A DNA stretch of 64,000 nucleotides, taken from positions 1 through 64,000 of the forward strand of contig NBIV01000048.1 of NCBI GenBank assembly GCA_003194525.1, given 5' to 3'. The stretch's first letter is position 1. Each line of letters starts with the position of its first letter. The notes beneath the pieces were generated by a model that was not told where the DNA came from, ran no database searches, and was given only the letters and a program-made list of their open reading frames with translations. This document shows, one piece after another, positions 57,867-64,000 of the stretch. Source of the DNA: Gracilariopsis chorda. Taxonomy: Eukaryota > Rhodophyta > Florideophyceae > Gracilariales > Gracilariaceae. A program made the translations under genes and the position numbers.

Positions 57867-59117
57867 TTCCCGCCGCGGTCGAAAGTTTGCAAAAAATATC
57901 CGCACAAAGTTTGATTTACGCATAAATTAAACTATGTCAAATTAATGAAGCCCCTCTACAAAATCTACAGCTTCTTACATAACAGGGTTTTTGACGCTAG
58001 CCAGCATTGAATGGAAATCGTGCGCATTTCAGGTCCTCTCGTCTTCACTATGAAGCAGTAACACATCATCAGATGTTCTCACACGCGTACGTTCACTATA
58101 GACCTGACCAGGCGAAAAAAACGTTTGTTAGAAAGTCAATTATCATTATTTCTAGCGTTTGTCCTTATGATTTATGCACAGTTGCTACAAATACCAATTT
58201 GATGAGAAACTGTGGACGTTTGATTTTCACAACTTCAAACTCAAAGACAAAGTCAATGCAGTAAAAATGCTTTGCTGAAATTCCCCATGTTCATCAACTC
58301 CGGAAAGTCGAATCACTCTGCGAGAAATGCTGGTAACGATAAACACATTTCCATTCAGCAAATGCGCATGAAGTACATTTCGAGTCACCATAACAGGAAC
58401 ACTCAAGTTCAGTTTGAAATGATTGTGTGCGACTCCAGTTGGAGCTTATTTATACGTCAGTTCAGGCCCAATGATACAATTTGTGTGAAAGTGTTCACCG
58501 TTTGGCGCTGGATTGGGAACGATCGTCGTTGCAGACTTTAAGTCAAACATCTTTCCTGAGAAATAATCCAATGCGTTCTTGTTATGTTCTTCAACTAATT
58601 GATTTCTTGGCCCAACAATCAATCGGTCGAGCTTGACATCTTCTTTTTTCCGTATTGTAAACCATTGCCACAGCAACTTGTATGCTTCGTTTACATCTGA
58701 CGTAGACCTGATTGAAAGCCGTGCAGATGCTGGAAACGTCCGACGGCTAAGACTGAGCAAACCTTTCGCAGAAACTGGATCATCTTGTTGACGAACCTGT
58801 TCTGTAAAGCGAAGAACTTTGACTCTTATGTCCCAAAGTTCTCAAGAGTACTATGGAAGCTCCTGTAGGAGACTCACTGGAATAACACGAATTGTCCCAT
58901 CCCTTTCGGATACTGTTCTCCTTCTCGGAACCACTGGAAGCAGTTGCATATAGTCGCCTGCCATGACTACGACCATGACTCCAAAGTCTTTCGTAGAATT
59001 TCATAAGTCCTTCAGTACGGTGTTCACAATCTTGAAGAGCATTTTACGGCACATTGAAGCTTCATCAACTACCAGCAAAACAGTCTTCCGGATCAGTTCT
59101 GCTCTCTGTCATCGTGG

Positions 59118-59405
59118 TCAGTACTTGGAAAGTGTTCGACGCTCTCTATTTTGTGAATCTTTGTTATCACCAACTCCCAATCCAAACAAACTACGCAAAG
59201 TTCTTCCGCCTTCATATAGTGCAGCAGCAATACCTTTCATGGCTGTTATCTGCACCAATAAGCGTTCGTGCTCAACAATATTCCCCAGCGAAAGTAGGAG
59301 ATAGGAATTATCTGTCCCTGCTCTTCCTCGTAAGAAGAGAACGCTTCCGTGTCTGTTGAGTCTTTCAGACTCTTCCATTTTCTCTCGGTATTGCAATTCT
59401 CTCAT
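59118..59405 (-). pseudogene. Helitron PIF1-like helicase segment, Walker A side
   Basis: 95-codon stretch with LRGRAGTDNSYLL in place of the usual GxAGTGKS/T, so the key Gly-Lys of the ATP-binding loop is lost. It continues with the TGIAA-like motif and the GGRTLRSLFGLGV block typical of Helitron helicases. This supports an inactive copy. Confidence 0.75.
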
Positions 59406-60460
59406 TATTTTGTCAAAATTTGGCTTCTGGCCTTCTTTCAGATCATCATATCGCTCTTTTAACCTTCACCAGGATCTCGATGAAGAGCTGCGATGTAGTT
59501 CAGCTTGTTCCTCTGCTAATTGCAGTTCGCTCTCTCTGAGATGAAATTTTGATACAGTATGATGAAAGAAGGGATCATTTATGATAAGCCGACCTCCATG
59601 TCTGTCCTAAAACTCAGTGATTCTTCGAACTAGTTCTTCTCTTCTTTGTGCCCTGTTTCCCTCTGCTATATCTGCAGTTAGAGCTCGCTCATGCTTTTCA
59701 ATAACATGTTAAGGACTTACCCCTTGTTGAAATGAAGTGAAGATTAAGTAACGCAGCTCTGCAGGAGTAGAACGGTACCTTAACGTCTCATCAGAAGCCA
59801 TTTCATACTCGTCACCATGGATATATAGTCCACCGGCTACTGCCGCCTCTCTATAATTCAGTAAGATTTGCACCCAACACGTTTCGGATCATCAAAGGAG
59901 CTGAATGCAGAGTTCATGGGCAATATTCGAGTAGCGGAGAGTTCTGGATTTGCAGGAGAAGCAAATCTAATTCGAGTCATAGTTCGATCATTCTCGGATC
60001 GTTGCACAACGTACATTCGTGAAATTCCTCCATCCCGAGTAGATTCAGGTTCTGGTACAGAGCGGAGTATCTTATTGCATACAATTATAGTCTCGTACTA
60101 TGTCATGTAGTCCACGTCCATGTACCGGGAGGGTCATTTGAAATATCTTTCCAGCAGGGAAGACTTCAGATGTGTAGGCATTCTTACGTTTCGAATCAAA
60201 ATCTCTCGCTCTCCACGTAGATGTATGCCAAGTGCATGTAAAGTTGGAATGATTCGAGCATGTTTGAACTAAAAGAGGTTCCATGCATCCTCAACCGCGC
60301 CCACCACTCTCACTCTCATGTACGCCTTGATCTCATCTTGAATTATGTCGCTCTGGCCACCTGATTGGCTTTCCATTCAACTTGATAAAACCAAATCCTG
60401 TTCTTTGGCACTCTTGAAAGCATACTTCAACAGGTATGCTACAGCGCTGCCACGTTGGTT

Positions 60461-60928
60461 TCATGGAGCATTGATGTGAGCCTTGTACTTCATTGTGAGA
60501 TCTGGATTGAACGGAACCCCTTCCAGATTTTCTGTTCGTCTTATTCGGTAGGTCACTCGGTTTTTGTACTTATGTATCGTTGTTTCAGACACAATTTCTT
60601 GTGTATCATACCCAAATTGGCACCTCCCGTCAGAGGTATGACCACGGCAATATGGAGCGCGTCTTTGCATAATGAATTTGTTCACAAATGTTCGTAGGTA
60701 TTGGTCTTCAGGCCAGTCACCCCGAGGCAGTTCGGCTTTGATCAAAGCTTCAATGATCTCAGGATCTTCAAATATGACCCCCTCCGACCAAAGAAGAATG
60801 TGATAATGTGGAGTAATTCTCTCCTGTAACTCAAGTTTGGCGGTAATCCCAATGCATTTCAAGCCAAAGAGCTCTTCTGAATTATACTTGAGATAGTTCG
60901 TTATTGAATTTGCATACTGGCTGTACAC
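60461..60928 (-). pseudogene. Helitron Rep nuclease segment
   Basis: 155-codon open stretch holding the HUH histidines (PHYHILLW), the loop ELPRGDWPEDQYLRTFVNKF, and the Cys-bearing stretch that precedes the catalytic tyrosines in Helitrons. The catalytic YLLKY follows in the next part, after a stop. HUH Rep cuts and rejoins single strands during rolling-circle transposition. Confidence 0.8.
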
Positions 60929-62769
60929 TCTTGTAATAAGATCTGGCCTATCAAAAGCACGGCTTCTGTCTCACTGAAGAGAAAATGCTCCGGTGTTTTC
61001 ATTTTCCATACTAAGCCTTTTCATGTCTTCCCGCAATACGTTCATTGTGACTGTGACGAAAAGTGTCATGGAACCCAGTCGAGCAACCATTGCTTGCGCA
61101 TCCCGTCTTTTTTGTCTCTAGTACGCCGGAGAGTTTTTGTGAATACCTGGAAGGAAGAGTTTTCCGGGAGGGCCAAGTTCATCTGTTCCGCTTTGGGTTC
61201 CAGCCTCCAGCTCACGTTCTTCAACCATTCCCATCTGTTCTGTTTCCAAGTAACGAAGTCTCAAGTCTTCAAGTTTTGTGCTAGTACGAAGCAACTATTG
61301 CTGAAGAAGAGTACCACAGTTCAGCAGCACATTATCATATACAGTCTTCTCTTACAGTGTTCTGCTCATGTTAGGCTTCTTTTGTCTCCGTTGTTGGCAT
61401 TTCTTGATGAAATATATGTAGCTGTATCATAAGGGGTATGAAGCACACCGTAAGGGTTGAGCAGTGAAAAATCTCCTTTCTCAGCATCCAATAAATCAGG
61501 ATTCAAACGCTTGTACTTGACAAATCGACGTCAAAGATTTCCAGTTGACATGTGATGGGATTCTCTTCCCCTTGGCAGCTGAGCAACTGGGGCTTCCGGC
61601 CTGAACATTCCACTTGGCTTTACGACGAAAGCTCTCATTGCAATAGGTCTGCCTCGGCTGTCTTCTGGTCAAGATCCTGCACCGGAGCTCACTTCGACTC
61701 GGACTTCATGGGCACCTTGATAATTCTAGAGAACTATTCCTTCCTGAACAGCGTCTGTAGATACGTGTAGAGTTGACTCTTCCGTGTTTGATCTCCTCCG
61801 AACACTTTCGTCTGGTCTGAACAAATTTCTATACCTCTGTCGGACAATATCTGGTCTTAGTTGCAAGAGATCGTATAGCTTTGGAACCAAGTATCGAATA
61901 TTTGAGTTAGAAACCATTCTTCTCGTGAAAGAATAATAATAATCCCATGAATTAAGACTGGGAGGGCCTTTCCACAACAAACATGTGTAGCACACGTCCT
62001 GACCTGGGAAAAGAAGAGATACATTACCTTGAAGTCGAAGAAATCACAGACGTCCACCCTGAACGTACTTTGTATCCATGAATGTGACAATGGTTGCAAA
62101 TAACACATTTAAGTATGTTGATAGCGTCTGAAAAGAACGTAAGCTATATATTTCTTCAAGTTGCGAATGGATATGCACTCGTAGGAAAGAAACTCCAAGC
62201 GATCTGGAGCTTTTATATTCAAAGCACGTCCATTCGGTCTCCGCACCAAGCAGAACTGCGCCACAATATTTGCACATACGATTACGAAGCACCCACCCCG
62301 AATCTTTGAGAGAACATCGAGTTGATCGATGGCCGTTTGAACCTCACGTCCCACAACCGGCTGGACTTTTTGCTAGTGATTGTTTGGTACTCTGGATATG
62401 AAGAACTTGAACGTGCGAGGCCTTCAAGAACATTTTCTGCCCTTGCATCACAGACATATTTTGCTCCATATTGAATGCCTTGACGAGGTATCCCAGCGAA
62501 CCGCATAACCGTCCTATCTCGTTCCTGTTTAATGCCGGAAGAGTGAGAGAAGTTCAAGTAAATCTCTTCAGGGTTATGAAGTTCCTTAAAATTTTGGGGA
62601 AGCTCTGTTGTAGTTCCTAGGTCCACCCGCGCAGGCTCATCGTTTCTGTCTCGATGATGCACAGGCTGTATATTCTCTCTTAGACGACGGCCTGCTTTTG
62701 ACCGGGTTCCACCACGTCTTGATGGCCGTCGATGCCAAGAAGAACTCAGGACTCAGGTCAGACTGCGGG

Positions 62770-63008
62770 AGCCGGAGTTAGATTGAGAGATTTAGTGATC
62801 ACCTTTCGATGGAACATGTACCGTCTCTGCCATTTAAGTAGAGAACTGGTTTTGCACAATAGTTTCCCGCATGTTATATACCTATACATATTGCTTTCAT
62901 TGTCTCAAAATGTTCCTTACATCAGCAGTACATTGATATTTTACATACGTAGTACATTACGAAGTACATATACATTGAATTTTTATTCAGTATTGGTTTC
63001 AGACGTCA
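62770..63008. other. Interval between Helitron and tandem array
   Basis: AT-rich, with TACGTA-containing stretches near 62945 that resemble the array units further right. No gene seen. Confidence 0.4.
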
Positions 63009-63360
63009 ATGCATATCGAGTACAAAATTGTCTACGTATGCAACGTATAGTGAAATCCTTTTCTTGTTAGAGGGTTATACGTTTGTAGAACTGTGTGGCC
63101 TACGTATGCACTACATACATTAAAACTATTTTTGTTAGGAGGGTATACGTTTGCAGTACTGCGCAGCCTACGTATGCACTACGTAAACTATAACTATTTT
63201 TGTTAGAAGGGTATACGTTTGTAGTACTCCGGAACCTACGTATGCACTACCTATATTACAAACATTCTTGTTAGAAGGGCATACGTTTGCAGTAGTTTTC
63301 AGCCTACCTATGCACTACGTAAACTATAACTGTTTTTGTTAGAAAGGTATACGTAGGTTG
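63009..63360. repeat. Tandem array with an exact 68-bp period
   Basis: The ATACGTTT anchor occurs at 63077, 63145, 63213 and 63281, with related starts at 63009 and 63349, all exactly 68 bases apart. Five units plus a partial. Each unit carries CTACGTATGCACTACGTA (overlapping TACGTA palindromes) and TTTTTGTTAGAAGGG. Units differ by substitutions but not by length. It lies about 190 bases upstream of the ORF at 63542 and could be a minisatellite or an enhancer-like array. Confidence 0.92.
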
Positions 63361-63541
63361 TACTGTACGTTATTTGTTTTTTGTTTGAATAGGATACCTT
63401 TCTATTTTTCCTATTGTCTAATGTGCTAACGATTGTGTACTTAGGCTAGAATGTACTCAAAAGTTGCAGAAAACTTTTCTCCACGTGGCCACCTACAACT
63501 TATTTCACTCTACTACTTCGTTTTGACTATCGTCTAAAGCC

Positions 63542-63918
63542 ATGTCCGATATGTCTCAAACAGAGCTTCAATACCTACAACCATGCCCTTTGCGCGACCG
63601 TAAGGATGCTAATCTACCGCACCTGTGCACATTATTGGAAAACGTGTGCATAATACAGGATGCATTGAAGCACATTGATGTGCATCATTGCAATTTCAAC
63701 GAGTTTTCTTGGAACAGATTCTGTGCTCCGTTGGCCTGAAGATCGACATCGTGTACACGGAATTGGAAGACTACCGCCGGATAGGACGCAGCAAAAATTT
63801 GCCTCTTCGTTGGCCGTCAGAGATACCCATGTGTGAGACGGGTTCGACGGGGCTGATAGAAGTCGAGGCTGTCGAGAGTGACAGATCTTACATGTCTTCG
63901 ACTGATTTGCGCCAGTAG
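63542..63918 (+). CDS. Small hypothetical gene, two overlapping frames
   Basis: ATG at 63542 opens 65 codons (with Cys/His-rich ENVCIIQDALKHIDVHHC). A second frame, open from within it to 63918, reads on with EDYRRIGRSKNLPLRWPSEIP and an acidic end. The two frames overlap around a TTTT run at about 63703, so a one-base slip or sequence error would explain the split. No recognised domain. AATAAA at 63960-63965 could be a polyadenylation signal. Tentative. Confidence 0.35.
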
Positions 63919-64000
63919 TGCAAATCGTTTGATTACCATTGAATACTCATTTTGAGGGAAATAAATGTGGTTTTACTGATGTATTCTAAGCGGTCAACTT

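Larger units (their letters stand above)
58000..62700 (-). mobile_element. Helitron (RepHel), decayed
   Basis: Rolling-circle DNA transposon on the minus strand. From the N-terminal side: a C-x2-C zinc-like start (MCKYCGAVLLGAETEW, 62237-62280) with the following LNVLFA stretch typical of Helitron N-termini; the Rep HUH motif TPHYHILLW at 60788-60814; the two-tyrosine motif YLLKYAFK at 60413-60436; and the segment DEIKAYMRVRVVGAVEDAW (about 60270-60340). The PIF1-type helicase follows: degenerate Walker A GRAGTDNSYLL and TAMKGIAAALYEGG (about 59220-59340), Walker B VVDEASM (about 59055-59075), motif III GDYMQLLPVVP (about 58930-58965) and GQTLE (about 58180-58200). The motifs lie in several frames with stops between, so this copy is dead. 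Ends are not defined. Confidence 0.85.

Noticed and set aside
63009-63360. CRISPR array
   Set aside because: Units are contiguous without unique spacers, and the setting is eukaryotic.

Overview
This is a eukaryotic nuclear window made mostly of nested and decayed transposable elements, with a short island of other genes at about 18.1-26.7 kb. Evidence for a eukaryote: Ty1/copia and Ty3/gypsy LTR retrotransposons, a hAT transposase and a Helitron. There are also GT-AG introns with plausible phases, one with a yeast-like TACTAAC branch site 14 nt before the acceptor. Introns are few and short. The combination would fit a compact-gene, retrotransposon-rich protist or alga such as a red alga, but nothing here proves the lineage.

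Layout. 15-5815: Copia family A, minus strand, old, with a TGCGT target duplication. 5948-11350: Copia family B, plus strand, no matching target duplication. 11612-17367: a second, younger Copia A, plus strand, duplication CGGGT. The two A copies form a 5.8-kb inverted repeat around B. 18093-20525: an NAD+-dependent DNA ligase (LigA type) with a single homopolymer frameshift and a probable upstream exon. 20663-22584, minus strand: an unrecognised gene for which I can model three exons in consistent phase. It converges on the ligase and is head-to-head with 23041-25380, an uninterrupted hAT transposase ORF whose DDE triad is intact. 26154-26711: a weak hypothetical ORF. 27.5-29.2 kb: palindromic, MITE-like DNA and a gag-like fossil.

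31.9-51.8 kb is a three-level nest. A decayed gypsy element (F) is interrupted by an old chromodomain gypsy (D, 33196-49508, duplication GGCAT). D is itself interrupted in its reverse transcriptase region by a young 10.4-kb gypsy (C, 35951-46377, duplication GAGTA, LTRs about 99% identical). C carries a chromodomain, a 176-codon antisense ORF before its 3' LTR, and an extraordinary density of short GC-rich inverted repeats. 51.8-54.1 kb is a decayed minus-strand coding region of unknown family. 54.7-57.85 kb is a decayed gypsy (E) related to C. 58.0-62.7 kb is a decayed minus-strand Helitron with recognisable Rep and helicase motifs. 63009-63360 is a tandem array with an exact 68-bp period, followed by a small ORF pair at 63542-63918.

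The strongest leads are the LigA gene in a eukaryotic setting, the hairpin-studded gypsy element with its antisense ORF, and RNA hairpins supported by base-pair covariation that are shared between otherwise different copia leaders and between diverged gypsy LTRs. I found no CRISPR array, rRNA or tRNA gene.
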